Shown in pieces: positions 53,346 to 63,400 of a DNA stretch of 64,000 nt. The DNA is from Sphingomonas sp. PsM26. Its GTDB lineage: Bacteria; Pseudomonadota; Alphaproteobacteria; Sphingomonadales; Sphingomonadaceae. The notes beneath the pieces are model-generated. The model was not told the DNA's origin, did no database searches, and saw only the letters and a program-made list of their open reading frames with translations. Position numbers and translations under genes: made by a program. Position 1 is the stretch's first letter. Every line of letters begins with the position of its first letter. The stretch covers positions 62,001 through 126,000 of the forward strand of contig JARUXA010000012.1 in the NCBI GenBank assembly GCA_030433805.1, given 5' to 3'.

Positions 53346-55736
53346 TCAGAAGCTCACGCTCACCGTCCCGAACACCTGCCGCGGTGCCAGCGGGAACACG
53401 CTGTACGTGTTGGTCGGCGACCCGATGCTCAGCGACGACGCCGCCTTGCGATCGGTAATGTTGGTCACGTTGACACTGACATGCAGCGCCTTCGCGAGCA
53501 TACGCTGGTCGAGCGGGATCGTCGCCCCCACTTGCCCGGCAAGGGTGAAGTAACCCGCCACCGACAGATCGTTGGTGTAGGTCGCATAGCGGCGGCCGAT
53601 ATAGTCGCCGATCAGCTGCGCATCCAGGATGCCGTGCCCGACCGACAGCACCGTCTTGTTGAGCCAGTCCGGCGACCCCGGCACGTTCTTGTCACGCGTC
53701 GGCACGGTGGTCGTTCCGCTGACGTAGTCCTGCTGATATTTCGACGTGTTGTACGACAGCGCATTGTACAGCGACACGCGCGGCCCGGCATGGAGCGTGA
53801 ACGCCACATCCGCCCCCGTCGTCTTCACCCCACCGACGTTCTGCAGGATCGCCGCACCACTGGTGATCGCATTGACGGTCGGGTTGGGCGAGATGCCGAG
53901 CAGCCGGTTCGAGAAATCGACGTGATAGACGCTCACCTGTCCTTCGATCGAGAAGATCCCACCCAGCCGGTGATGCGACCGCAGACCGCCCTCATAGGTC
54001 CAGCTCGTCTCCGGCTGGACGTTCGCCGCAAACAGGTCGAACGCGCCCTGGCTGCCGAGCGCGAACGGCGACAGCCCCGCCGCCGCACTCGTCTGGAACT
54101 GGCGGATGTTCTTCTGCGCGTTGGCGAACAGCTGGTCGTTCGGCGTCACGTCCCACACTGCGCCGACCTGCGGCAGGAACACCTCGGTCGTTTCCAGCGC
54201 CCCGTTGGGCAGCGCGATCGAGCCGGCGAAGGACCCCGGCAGCGGCTGTACCTTCACCCGCTGGGTCGCGAATTGGTAGGTCGACTTGAACCCCGCGAGG
54301 ATCGTCACCGTCGGCAGCACGTGCCACGCGTCCTGGATATGGCTCTGCAGTTCGTCGACGCGGACTTCGCTGTAATATTGCGTGATCAGCGGCGTCAGCG
54401 TGTCGCGCGGACGCTGATACGGCGTTGAGGGGTTGTTGACGTCGAGCGCATACCAGCGACGGAATGCCGACGAACTCTGATGCTCGAACCAGCCGCCGAA
54501 CTCGATGTCATGGTTGCCGAGCGCCAGCTTCATCGTCTGAACGATCCCGCCGCGATCGATCCGATACTCGGTCGTCCGCGTCGCGAAGCCCGAGCCGCCG
54601 AACACGCTCGAGAGGTTCCGCCCGGGGTAATAGACCGAGAACAGCTGCGGCAGCCCCGCCACGGTGATCGGCCCGGCGACCACGCCGACGCCGTCATTGT
54701 GATGATAATAGACCTTGGCGTCGTAGCTGACCTTGTCGCTCAACCGCGCGGTCATCGCGAGATAGCCGAGATAGTCGGTCCGCTGCGCATCGCTGTAATA
54801 ATTGCGGTAATTGTCCTTCGCCGCAGTGTAGGCTGGCGACGTCAGATACGCGACCGCGCTCTTGAAATCCGGGTAGAGGAACGGGCGGACATACGGCACG
54901 TTGCCCGGCGTCTCACCCTTCGAGATGTTGACGACGGTCGCGTCCTCGTTCGGCTCGGTCTTGTCCGAATAGGCGAAATATCCGGTCAGCCGCAGTGCGC
55001 CGCTGTCATGGACGAACTTGCCGTTCGCCTGATATCCGCCCTGCTTGCCGTTGAAGTCCCAAGCACGCGCATCCTGCCGCACGCCCGAAACATAGAAGGC
55101 ATTGCCGCCGCCAAGATCGCCGCTGTCGACGCGCGCGAAGGTGCGGAAGGAGTCATAGCTGCCGACCGTCTGCGCGATCGTGGCGCCGCGCTCGCGCTTG
55201 GGGTCGCTAGAGAAGGTATCGATCGTTCCGCCGAGATTGCTGGTCGACGCGGTCCCCAGATCCCCCGCGCCACTCGCGAGCGTGACACGCCCGACATTCT
55301 CCGAGATGATCGCACGTTGCGGCGACAACCCGTTGTAATTGCCGTAATTCTGGTCACCGAGCGGGATCCCGTCGAGCGTATATCCAAGCTGCTGCTGGTT
55401 GAAGCCGTGGATGAACAGCGAGATGTTCTGTTCGTTGTTCCCCCATGGATCCGCGGTCAGGAAGGTCACGCCCGGCAGCGTCTGGATCGCCTTCAGCGGG
55501 TTGATCCCCGGCAGGATCTTCTGCATCTCGACACCCTCGAGCTGCGTCACCGACCGCGTGCTGCGTCGGCCGGTCACGACGATCTGGCCGGTTTCGGTGG
55601 CATCCTCAATAGGCGTGGCGACGGGGTCGGCGGGAACCGCGACTGGTGGGGTTTCGGGCGCAGCTGCTGCCATCGTGGGCAGTCCACCCATCATGCCGAG
55701 CGCGAGCGCACCCCAAAAAACCATTCGGAACGTCAT
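53346..55736 (-). CDS. TonB-dependent outer-membrane receptor
   Basis: A 796-residue receptor with a signal peptide (VFWGALALGMMGGLPTMAAAA), a TonB-box-like region (TGQIVVTGRRSTRSV), a plug domain near residues 75-190 (GINPLKAIQTLPGVTFLTAD, then LASGAGDLGTASTSNLGGTI), a 22-strand barrel, and a C-terminal phenylalanine (FGTVSVSF). It takes up an unknown ligand, perhaps a siderophore or sugar, with energy from TonB. The barrel end resembles ligand-gated FecA/CirA-type channels only loosely. Start 55736 skips ten non-signal residues. Confidence 0.94.
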   Translation of the reverse strand: MTFRMVFWGALALGMMGGLPTMAAAAPETPPVAVPADPVATPIEDATETGQIVVTGRRSTRSVTQLEGVEMQKILPGINPLKAIQTLPGVTFLTADPWGNNEQNISLFIHGFNQQQLGYTLDGIPLGDQNYGNYNGLSPQRAIISENVGRVTLASGAGDLGTASTSNLGGTIDTFSSDPKRERGATIAQTVGSYDSFRTFARVDSGDLGGGNAFYVSGVRQDARAWDFNGKQGGYQANGKFVHDSGALRLTGYFAYSDKTEPNEDATVVNISKGETPGNVPYVRPFLYPDFKSAVAYLTSPAYTAAKDNYRNYYSDAQRTDYLGYLAMTARLSDKVSYDAKVYYHHNDGVGVVAGPITVAGLPQLFSVYYPGRNLSSVFGGSGFATRTTEYRIDRGGIVQTMKLALGNHDIEFGGWFEHQSSSAFRRWYALDVNNPSTPYQRPRDTLTPLITQYYSEVRVDELQSHIQDAWHVLPTVTILAGFKSTYQFATQRVKVQPLPGSFAGSIALPNGALETTEVFLPQVGAVWDVTPNDQLFANAQKNIRQFQTSAAAGLSPFALGSQGAFDLFAANVQPETSWTYEGGLRSHHRLGGIFSIEGQVSVYHVDFSNRLLGISPNPTVNAITSGAAILQNVGGVKTTGADVAFTLHAGPRVSLYNALSYNTSKYQQDYVSGTTTVPTRDKNVPGSPDWLNKTVLSVGHGILDAQLIGDYIGRRYATYTNDLSVAGYFTLAGQVGATIPLDQRMLAKALHVSVNVTNITDRKAASSLSIGSPTNTYSVFPLAPRQVFGTVSVSF

Positions 55737-55866
55737 GTAAAATCCCCCTGTCGCACTGCAACACACGGGCGCTTAGGCGGGATATGCGACGGGATGGCGT
55801 CAGTTGGATGACGCGCAGAAGTCAGTCCGACGGCGGATGTTCTGCCTTCGCTCTCAACCGCGTTCG

Positions 55867-55971
55867 CTCCCCCGGCGAAGGCCGGGGCCCAGTCGCGGAA
55901 CAGAAGATTGCTGGCGGCTGCGCTTCGTTACGTCCGCCAGCGCGACTGGGCCCCGGCCTTCGCCGGGGAAG
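55867..55971. repeat. REPIN-like inverted repeat, family A, copy 4
   Basis: Arms 55867-55893 and 55945-55971 flank a 51-base spacer; the left arm differs by one base from the other copies. It lies in the gap between the CoA-transferase stop and the TonB receptor start, on the same strand. Confidence 0.9.
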
Positions 55972-55994
55972 TGCACGTCTATCAGCGCGCGCTC

Positions 55995-57242
55995 CTAACC
56001 CGGAATGACCCCCGCCGCCGCCAGTACATCGAGCGCATCCCCCGACAACCCCAGCGCCTCGCGGAGCGCATCCCGCGTATCGGCCCCGGCGCGTGGCGGC
56101 GCGTGGTCGTACCGTGCAGGGGTAGCAGACAGCTTCGCAGGAAAGCCCACCACCCTCAGCGGCGTGCCGTCGTCCCGGTGCATCGTCTGGACGCTGGCGC
56201 GCTCCACAACGTGCGGGTCGCCGATGATTTCGGGCACGCTCTGCACCTTGCCTGCCGGAAGCTTGGCGGCTTCCATCGCGGCGACCAGATCGTCGACCCG
56301 CCACCGCGCAACGACCGGGCCGATCACCGCATGCAGCGCCTCGCGGTTGATGCTGCGTAGCGCCACGGTGACAAAGCGCGCGTCCTCGACCAGCGACGCG
56401 AGGCCCAGGACTGCGGCGAAATCCCGAAACTGCCGGTCGTTGCCCAATGCGACGACGATGTCGCCGTCGGCACACGCATAATCGCGATACGGCACGATGT
56501 CGGGATGGTCGTTGCCCAACCGCCCCGGCACCGCGCCCCCATTGAGATAGCGCGACGCCTGGTTCGACAACAGGCTGAGCTGCGTGTCGAGCAGCGCGCA
56601 ATCGATATGCTGCCCCTCGCCGGTCGCATCGCGGTGGCGCAGCGCCGCGAGAATCGCGACCGTGGCATACGTCCCCGTGAACAGGTCGACGATCGGCACG
56701 CCGACCTTCATCGGCCCGCCGCCGGGGACGCCGTCGGGCAGGCCGGTGATGCTCATCAGCCCGCCCATCGCCTGGATCAGGAAATCATAGCCGCCCTTGT
56801 CCGCATAGGGCCCGGTCTGGCCGAACCCGGTGATCGAGCAATACACCAACCGCGGGTTGAGTGCGGAAAGGCTCGCGTAATCGAGCCCGTATTTGGCAAG
56901 CCCGCCGACGCGGAAGTTCTCGACCAGCACGTCGCTCTGCTGCGCCAGCCGACGGATCAGGTCCGCCCCCTCAGGCTTGGCGAGATCGATCGCGAGCGAC
57001 CGCTTGTTGCGGTTGGCGCACAGGAAATAAGCGGAATCGCCCGATCCGTCATCGAGCGCGGGGCCGCCCCACCGGCGGGTGTCATCCCCCTGCCCCGGCT
57101 GCTCGATCTTGAGCACTTCGGCACCCAGATCCCCCAGCATCTGCGTCGCCCACGGGCCAGCGAGCACGCGCGAGAGATCGAGAACCTTGATGCCGTTCAG
57201 GGCGGCGGGGGACGGTAGACCGGGAGGGGGAACGCTGGACAT
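55995..57242 (-). CDS. Family III CoA-transferase (CaiB/BaiF)
   Basis: A 415-residue enzyme that moves CoA between carboxylic acids. Family signs: IKVLDLSRVLAGPWATQMLGD, GAEVLKIEQPGQGDDTRRW, NKRSLAIDLAKPEGADL and SITGFGQTGPYADKGGYDFL with the MGGLMSITGLPDG and DLFTGTYATVA segments that contain the catalytic Asp region. The substrate acid is unknown. Start at 57242 (MSSVPPPGLPS), because the longer frame adds an Arg/Ser-rich stretch. Confidence 0.93.
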   Translation of the reverse strand: MSSVPPPGLPSPAALNGIKVLDLSRVLAGPWATQMLGDLGAEVLKIEQPGQGDDTRRWGGPALDDGSGDSAYFLCANRNKRSLAIDLAKPEGADLIRRLAQQSDVLVENFRVGGLAKYGLDYASLSALNPRLVYCSITGFGQTGPYADKGGYDFLIQAMGGLMSITGLPDGVPGGGPMKVGVPIVDLFTGTYATVAILAALRHRDATGEGQHIDCALLDTQLSLLSNQASRYLNGGAVPGRLGNDHPDIVPYRDYACADGDIVVALGNDRQFRDFAAVLGLASLVEDARFVTVALRSINREALHAVIGPVVARWRVDDLVAAMEAAKLPAGKVQSVPEIIGDPHVVERASVQTMHRDDGTPLRVVGFPAKLSATPARYDHAPPRAGADTRDALREALGLSGDALDVLAAAGVIPG

Positions 57243-57294
57243 ACGCAAGGTGCTGCCACGAAACGCAGCAGCATACGAGGGGGGAGCGCGACGT

Positions 57295-58389
57295 TCAGAG
57301 CTTGATCGTCCGCCCCTCGCGCGCCGAGCGGTAGATCGCTTCCACGATCCGCATGTCGCGCAGGCCCTCCTCGCCAGATACGATCGGTTGCCGCCCACTC
57401 GTCACGCTTTGCGCCATATGGTCGAGCTGCCCCGCGAACTGCGTCTTGGCCGGACCGGGTGGCGGCGTGATCTTGCGTTCGCGACCGTCCTTGCCGACCC
57501 ACATCTGGTTGCCGTCATAGCGCGTCGCGGGTTCGAGCTCGATCCGCCCGGCGTCGCCCATCAGCAGGATGTGGTTCTGGTTCGCGCTATACATCGACTG
57601 GCACCCGGCGATCGCCCCCGACGGAAATTCGAGCGTCCACTCGATCATGTCCTCGACTTCGCTGAAGCGGGGATCGCGCCGGTCGGTGGATTCACGCGCA
57701 GTCACCGCGACCGGCTCTTCGCCCGTCATGTAGCGTGCCGCCTGCAAGCTGTAGATGCCCATGTCCATCAGCGACCCGCCCCCCGACAGCGCACGCTTGA
57801 GCCGCCATTTCGACGGATCACCCTGGACGAAGCCATGCTCGGAGCGAACATAGCGGATCTTGCCCGCCGCCCCGCTCCGCGCCAGCCGCATCGCCTCGAG
57901 ATTATGCGCCTCGAAATGGCAGCGATAGCCGATCATCAGCTTGCGATCCGCCTTGCGGCAGGCCGCGATCATCGCCTCGCATTCGGCGACCGAGATCGCC
58001 ATCGGCTTCTCGCACAGCACGTGCTTGCCCGCACGCGCCGCGCGGATCGTGTATTCGGCATGCATCCCGTTGGGCAGACAGACATAGACGATGTCGATCT
58101 CGGGATTGTCGCGGATCTTGTCGAAATCGGCGTAGGAATAGATCGCCCGCTCGGGCACGCCATGCGCGCGCGCGACGCGCTGCGCCTTGGCGCGGTCCCC
58201 GCTGACCAGCGCCACGAGCCGACTGTGCTCGCAATTGACGAATTGCGGAATGATGACGTCGAGCCCGTAATAGCCAAGGCCGACGATCGCATAGCCAAGC
58301 GGACGCTCCGTCGCCGCGCATGCCGACCCCGCGGGCGCGAGCAACAAGGCGGCCGAGCCGAGCAAAACGTCGCGACGTCCGATATCCAT
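57295..58389 (-). CDS. Tat-exported Gfo/Idh/MocA family oxidoreductase
   Basis: A 364-residue protein whose N-terminus (MDIGRRDVLLGSAALLLAPA) is a twin-arginine signal peptide, so it folds in the cytoplasm with its cofactor and is exported to the periplasm, as for glucose-fructose oxidoreductase. The Rossmann motif is AIVGLGYYGLDVI, the conserved EKPMAISV follows near residue 125, and the C-terminal alpha/beta domain ends with ARGEGRTIKL-like AREGRTIKL. NADP-containing sugar oxidoreductase is likely; it neighbours gluconokinase and a gluconolactonase-like domain. Start 58389 follows GGAAGG. Confidence 0.9.
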   Translation of the reverse strand: MDIGRRDVLLGSAALLLAPAGSACAATERPLGYAIVGLGYYGLDVIIPQFVNCEHSRLVALVSGDRAKAQRVARAHGVPERAIYSYADFDKIRDNPEIDIVYVCLPNGMHAEYTIRAARAGKHVLCEKPMAISVAECEAMIAACRKADRKLMIGYRCHFEAHNLEAMRLARSGAAGKIRYVRSEHGFVQGDPSKWRLKRALSGGGSLMDMGIYSLQAARYMTGEEPVAVTARESTDRRDPRFSEVEDMIEWTLEFPSGAIAGCQSMYSANQNHILLMGDAGRIELEPATRYDGNQMWVGKDGRERKITPPPGPAKTQFAGQLDHMAQSVTSGRQPIVSGEEGLRDMRIVEAIYRSAREGRTIKL

Positions 58390-58417
58390 GCGCATCCTTC
58401 CCAAAACCGTTATTCGC

Positions 58418-58690
58418 TCAGTGCGCGAGCGTTCGCCCGTTCCAGCCGAGCGACTGGGCGGTTATTGCAAGCTGCGTGCGATTGCGCACCTGCAACTTGC
58501 GCATCAATGCGGTCATGTGCGCCTTTACGGTCGCCTCGGCGATCCCGAGGTCGAACGCGATCTGCTTGTTGAGCTGCCCGGAATAAACCCCGTCGAGCAC
58601 CTTGCGCTGCGTCGGCGTCAGTAAGGCGAGCGGTGGCGACGACGCGGTCGCGGCTTCGGTCGCCGATGCTTCTTGTCGATTGGTTTTCAC
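58418..58690 (-). CDS. LuxR-type HTH protein without receiver domain
   Basis: About 90 residues, nearly all a LuxR/GerE DNA-binding domain: LTPTQRKVLDGVYSGQLNKQ, IAEATVKAHMTALMRKLQVR, then NRTQLAITAQS. The receiver domain that usually precedes it is absent. A GTG start at 58690 is set with AGGGAGAGG upstream; the only in-frame ATG is at 58795. It lies 28 bases upstream of the Gfo/Idh gene, on the same strand, and is divergent from the GntR gene. Confidence 0.8.
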   Translation of the reverse strand: MKTNRQEASATEAATASSPPLALLTPTQRKVLDGVYSGQLNKQIAFDLGIAEATVKAHMTALMRKLQVRNRTQLAITAQSLGWNGRTLAH

Positions 58691-58973
58691 ACAACCTCTC
58701 CCTGATGATCTGCCCGACGCTGCAGGCAGTGCACGGTCGGCCCCAACCGCCGTTCGAGTCCCGTTTTCGGATCCTTCGTAGGTCAGTCTAGGCAAATTGG
58801 TTGGACAGATTCAACCTACAATCGCATTTTTCCGCACGATTGGTGGCAATCGTTGCAGATTTAACGCAAACGTTGTCGGACAGGTTGGTCATGCGGGTGA
58901 ACGGGTGCGATGGCGTTGCCAGTCATTCGATGCGTCCGCTAACCTGCATCGAGCGCGGACGAGGAAAGAAGCG

Positions 58974-59651
58974 ATGAGCGAAGGGCGCCTGGCGGACCGT
59001 GCCTATGCCGGCATCGTCGAGATCATCAACACCGACGATTTGTCCGTCGGGGATCGGCTGCCGTCCGAGGCGCGCCTTGCCGAGATGTTCGGCATGTCGC
59101 GCACGATCGTGCGCGAGGCGCTGGTGCGGTTGGCGTCCGACGGGATCACCGAGGCGCGGCGCGGCGCGGGCTCGTTCGTCAAGAACCGTCCGTCGAACCA
59201 GCTGATCGCCTTCATGCCGATGGACCACATGTCCGCCACGCTCGGCACCTACGAGGTGCGTTTCGTGCTCGAATCCGAGGCGGCCCGGCTCGCGGCGACG
59301 CGACGGTCGGAGGATGAGATGGCGCAGATCGAGGATGGCCTCGACCAGCTTCGCACCGCGCTGTTGTCGAGCGCGCCGGCGCATGACGAGGATATGGAGT
59401 TTCACCGCCGCATCATGCTCGCGAGCGCCAATCCTGCGTTCCTGGTGACGTTCGAGGCGCTGTTCGCCGATGTCGACCGGATCATGCGCGCCGGCGTCGA
59501 CATCTCGCGCTCGCGCCCGCCCGAAGTGATCGGCGCGATGCTGCGCGAACACGAGATGATCGTCGCCGCGATCCGTGCGCAGGACGCGGACGGCGCGGCG
59601 CTGGCGATGCGCTGGCATCTGTCGGAAGGCCGCAAGCGGTTGATGCCGTAA
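58974..59651 (+). CDS. FadR-type GntR family transcriptional regulator (FCD domain)
   Basis: A 225-residue regulator. Winged helix near 10-70 (LSVGDRLPSEARLAEMFGMS, RTIVREALVRLASDG), then an FCD ligand domain with MEFHRRIMLASANP and REHEMIVAAIRAQD...MRWHL, whose His/Asp residues would hold a metal and a carboxylate ligand. FCD regulators commonly sense sugar acids such as gluconate or uronates, and the convergent neighbour is gluconokinase. GAGGAAAG precedes the ATG. Confidence 0.93.
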   Translation: MSEGRLADRAYAGIVEIINTDDLSVGDRLPSEARLAEMFGMSRTIVREALVRLASDGITEARRGAGSFVKNRPSNQLIAFMPMDHMSATLGTYEVRFVLESEAARLAATRRSEDEMAQIEDGLDQLRTALLSSAPAHDEDMEFHRRIMLASANPAFLVTFEALFADVDRIMRAGVDISRSRPPEVIGAMLREHEMIVAAIRAQDADGAALAMRWHLSEGRKRLMP

Positions 59652-59699
59652 GGCTTCCCCGCCCTTCGCCGCCCGCCCCTCCCCGTCCCGCCCCCAACT

Positions 59700-59726
59700 C
59701 CGTTCGGGCTGAGCGAAGTCGAAGCC
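59700..59726. repeat. Lone arm of repeat family D
   Basis: CCGTTCGGGCTGAGCGAAGT and the next bases match the right arm of the family D element at 34126. No inverted partner is seen nearby. It lies between the convergent GntR and gluconokinase genes. Confidence 0.65.
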
Positions 59727-59758
59727 TGTTCTTGTCGTCGCACAGAGCTCGATGACCC

Positions 59759-60295
59759 TCAGCGCTGTACCGTATCCCTCGTGCGCAACCGTGACGCCTC
59801 GCCGACAAGCCATTCAACCGACGCCGCACACGATGCCTCAGGCGTTGCTCCGGCATCGAGGATCATCGCGGGCTCGTCCGCCGTAGGACGCTCCAGCGTG
59901 GCGATCTGGCTGTCGAGCAGGCTCGGCGGCATGTAATGCCCCACCCGCGCCGCCATCCGCCGCTGCAGCTCCGCCGGACTGTTGTCGAGCAAGATGAACC
60001 GCGTGGGTTCGACGATCGCATCGATCAGCCGTGTGCGATACCGCCGCCGCAGCGCGGAACAGGCGGCCACCGCGATACCGTCGCGGCGCACCGCGGCCCC
60101 CAACGCCGCCCCCAGCCGGTCAAGCCACGGCCAGCGATCCGCGTCATCGAGCGGGTGACCGCTGCGCATCTTGGCGACGGCGGCGGCGTCGTGATAGCTG
60201 TCGCCCTCGAGAAACGGGGCGCCCAGCGCGTCTGCCAGCCGTTCGCTGAGCGTGGACTTGCCGCTCCCGCTGACCCCCATGATGATCACCGCCAT
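59759..60295 (-). CDS. Gluconokinase
   Basis: A 178-residue P-loop kinase (GntK/IdnK type). It has Walker A IIMGVSGSGKSTLSERLADA, the substrate strip FLEGDSYHDAAAVAKMRSGH, then DDADRWPWLDRLG, SALRRRYRTRL and HYMPPSLLDSQIATLE; all match small gluconate kinases, which make 6-phosphogluconate for the Entner-Doudoroff or pentose phosphate route. The frame is open upstream, but this start gives the usual N-terminus. Convergent with the GntR gene. Confidence 0.94.
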   Translation of the reverse strand: MAVIIMGVSGSGKSTLSERLADALGAPFLEGDSYHDAAAVAKMRSGHPLDDADRWPWLDRLGAALGAAVRRDGIAVAACSALRRRYRTRLIDAIVEPTRFILLDNSPAELQRRMAARVGHYMPPSLLDSQIATLERPTADEPAMILDAGATPEASCAASVEWLVGEASRLRTRDTVQR

Positions 60296-60489
60296 CGGCG
60301 CGATCGTGCTGTTGCAATATGGCCGCTGCACTCTCGATCCTTGTACCTGGGGCCATCTCGCAGGTCTTCTACGGTGCTCCCGTCGGTTCGGGGAACTACG
60401 ACCTTGGTCGCGGATGTCACGCGCCAATCCCCGGCCTATCCCGCACGAAACCGGCCACGCAGGCGCTGGTCGAGGAGAGCGGCGACGTG

Positions 60490-63400
60490 ATGAGACATAC
60501 CGGACGCTGGCTGGTGACGACCGCGGCAGTGCTGCTGCCGTGCACCGCGTTTGCCGCGCCTCCCCAGGCCACGCCTTCATCCCGGTCGACGCTCGCGTCG
60601 GCGCCAAAGGACGCCAACGCTATCACGGTCAACGCCCCGACCGACGGCAAAACCGACGCAACCGCCGCCATTCAGCAAGCGATCGACGCTTCACGTCGCG
60701 CGAGCGGCCAGGGTGCAGGGATCGTGTTTCTCCCCTCGGGGCGGTATCGCATCACGCGCAGCATCCTCGTTCCCCCGGGCGTCCGTATCTTCGGGGTAGG
60801 CCGCACGCGTCCGGTGCTCGTGCTCGCCGACGCGACGCCGGGGTTCCAGCAGGGCGTGGGGACGATGGTCGTCTTCACCGGTGGCGACCAGTATAACGTC
60901 GGCAAGGTCCCCGTACCCGTCCCCACCGTCGTCCCGCCCCGCGACGACGTTCGCGATGCCAATTCCGCGACCTTCTATTCGGCAATGAGCAACGTCGACG
61001 TCGAGATCGGCGCGGGCAATCCGGCGGCGACTGCAGTGCGCTTCCACGTCGCGCAACATGCGTTCCTGACGCACATGGACTTCCGCGTCGGGTCGGGGTT
61101 CGCCGGAGTCTATCAGGCGGGCAACGAGATGGAAGACGTCCACTTCCACGGCGGGCGATACGGCATCGTCACCGAAAAGACCTCGCCCGCGTGGCAGTTC
61201 ACGTTGCTCGATTCCAGCTTCGACGGGCAACGCGACGCCGCGATCCGCGAACATGAGGTCGATCTCACCCTCATCAACGTGGCGATCCGCGACACACCCG
61301 TCGGGATCGAGATCGACCCGGGCTACAGCGACTCTTTGTGGGGCAAGAACGTCCGGTTCGAACGTGTGTCCAAGGCGGGCGTCGTCATCAGCCGCGAGAA
61401 CAGCGTCTTCACGCAGATCGGCTTCGACAATGCGGTCGCGACCGACACGCCGGTGTTCGCGCAGTTCCGCGAGAGCGGCAAGACAATCCCCGGCAAGGGC
61501 CGCACCTACCGCGTTTTCGCGTTCAGCCACGGCGTCGCGGTCCCTGCGCTCGGCACCACCGGCACGATCGCGACCGACGCGCAGATCGAACCGTTGCGCG
61601 CAATGCCCAAGCCAGGACCCGCCGCCATTCGTGCAATCCCGGCGGTTGCCGAATGGACCGATGCCAAGACGCTCGGCGTGATCGGCGATGGGAAGACCGA
61701 CGACACCGCCGCGCTGCAACGCGCGATCGACACGCACCGCGTCGTCTATCTGCCGATCGGCTTCTACCGCGTGACCGGAACGATCAAACTGCGTCCCGAC
61801 AGCGTCCTGCTCGGGCTGCACCCGGCGCTGACGCAATTGGTGCTCCCCGACAGCAACCCCGCCCACGCCGGTCCCGGCAGCGTCGTCCCGCTGCTCGAAA
61901 CGCCACGTGGCGGGAACAACATCGTGTCGGGGCTCGGACTGTTCACCGGACGGATCAACCCGCGCGCCACCGCACTGCTGTGGAAGTCGGGCGCGACCTC
62001 GCTGGTCGACGACGTCAAGATCATGGGCGGCGGCGGATCCCCGACCGCCGACGGACTATCGCTGGGTGCCAAGGCCGCGCGCAGCGGCGACCCGGTCGCG
62101 GACAATCGCTGGGATGCGCAATATCCGAGCATCTGGGTCACCGATGGCGGCGGTGGAACGTTCACCGACGTGTGGACCCCCAACACGTTCGCACAGGCCG
62201 GCTTCTACGTATCCGATACGAAGACACCCGGCTATGTCTATGAATTATCCGCAGAACATCACGTACGCAACGAGATCGTCCTGGACGGCGTGGAGAACTG
62301 GGAATTCCACGCGCCGCAGACCGAACAGGAAGTTGGCGAAGGCATGGACGCGGTGTCGCTCGACATCCGCAATTCGCGCAACCTGCTGTTCGCCAACTAT
62401 CATGCCTACCGCGTCACGCGGACCTACCACCCCGCAACGACCGCGGTCCAGCTGACCAACAGCAGCGACATCCGCTTCCGCAACGTCCACATCAACGCCG
62501 AAAGCGCGTTCGCCAGTTGTGAGGCGGCGGGCTGCGGCACCTATGTCCGCGCCAGCAAATTCCCGTTCGAGAATGCGATCGTCGACAAGACCCGTCACGT
62601 CGCCTTGCGCGAACGCGAGTTCGCCAGCCTCGACCTGCCCGCAACCCCGGTCGTGGCGGCAGCGACACCCGCGATCCCCGGCATCGGTGCGGTGCGCAAG
62701 CTGGAGGACGGGTTCTTCTCGATCTCGGGCGCGGCGGTCGACGCGAAGGGCGCGCTCTACTTCGTCGAGCACCGTTTCCAGCGGATCCTGCGCTGGAGCG
62801 AAGGCGCGGGCCTCGAGACCGTCCGTGACGTTCCGCTCGACCCGGTCAATCTCGCGGTCGATGCCTCGGGCAAGCTGCTCGTGCTGTCCTCGCTCGGCGC
62901 GGAGGCGACGGTCTACGCGTTCGATCCGCGCGGCCCCATGACCGACGTCCAGCTGATCCCGGCCACGCCCACCGCGTCGCATCCGGCGGCGGACACGCTG
63001 CTCCCGGTCAATTGGTGGAACAACGGCGAGTTCCGCGACCAGTATGACGCCGCGACCGACCATTTCACCACGCTCGGCGAAATGTTCGCGCGCGATGCCG
63101 GAACGGCCAAGACGCGCGAATATGTCTCGCCGGACGGAAGCCTCGTCCTGCCCGCGTTCCGCGTATGGCAGCAGGGCGCGCCCGACCATGTCGGCTGGCG
63201 CTTCTCCGATACGCTCGACAGCTACGGCTTCGTCCGCGGCAAGGTCGGCGAGCGGGTGTTCGTCAGCAACGAATCCGAAGGGCGGACACTGAGCGGGCTG
63301 GTCGGCGCGGGTGGTGCGCTGACCGACCTGAAGATGTTCGCCGAACGCGGCGGCGAGAGCGTCGCGGTCGCGAAGGACGGCCGGGTGTTCATCGCGAACG

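Noticed and set aside
58799..58816. GGTTG-N8-CAACC dyad as GntR operator in the LuxR/GntR divergent gap
   Set aside because: Arms of only five bases and long spacing are unlike FCD-regulator sites; too weak to annotate.
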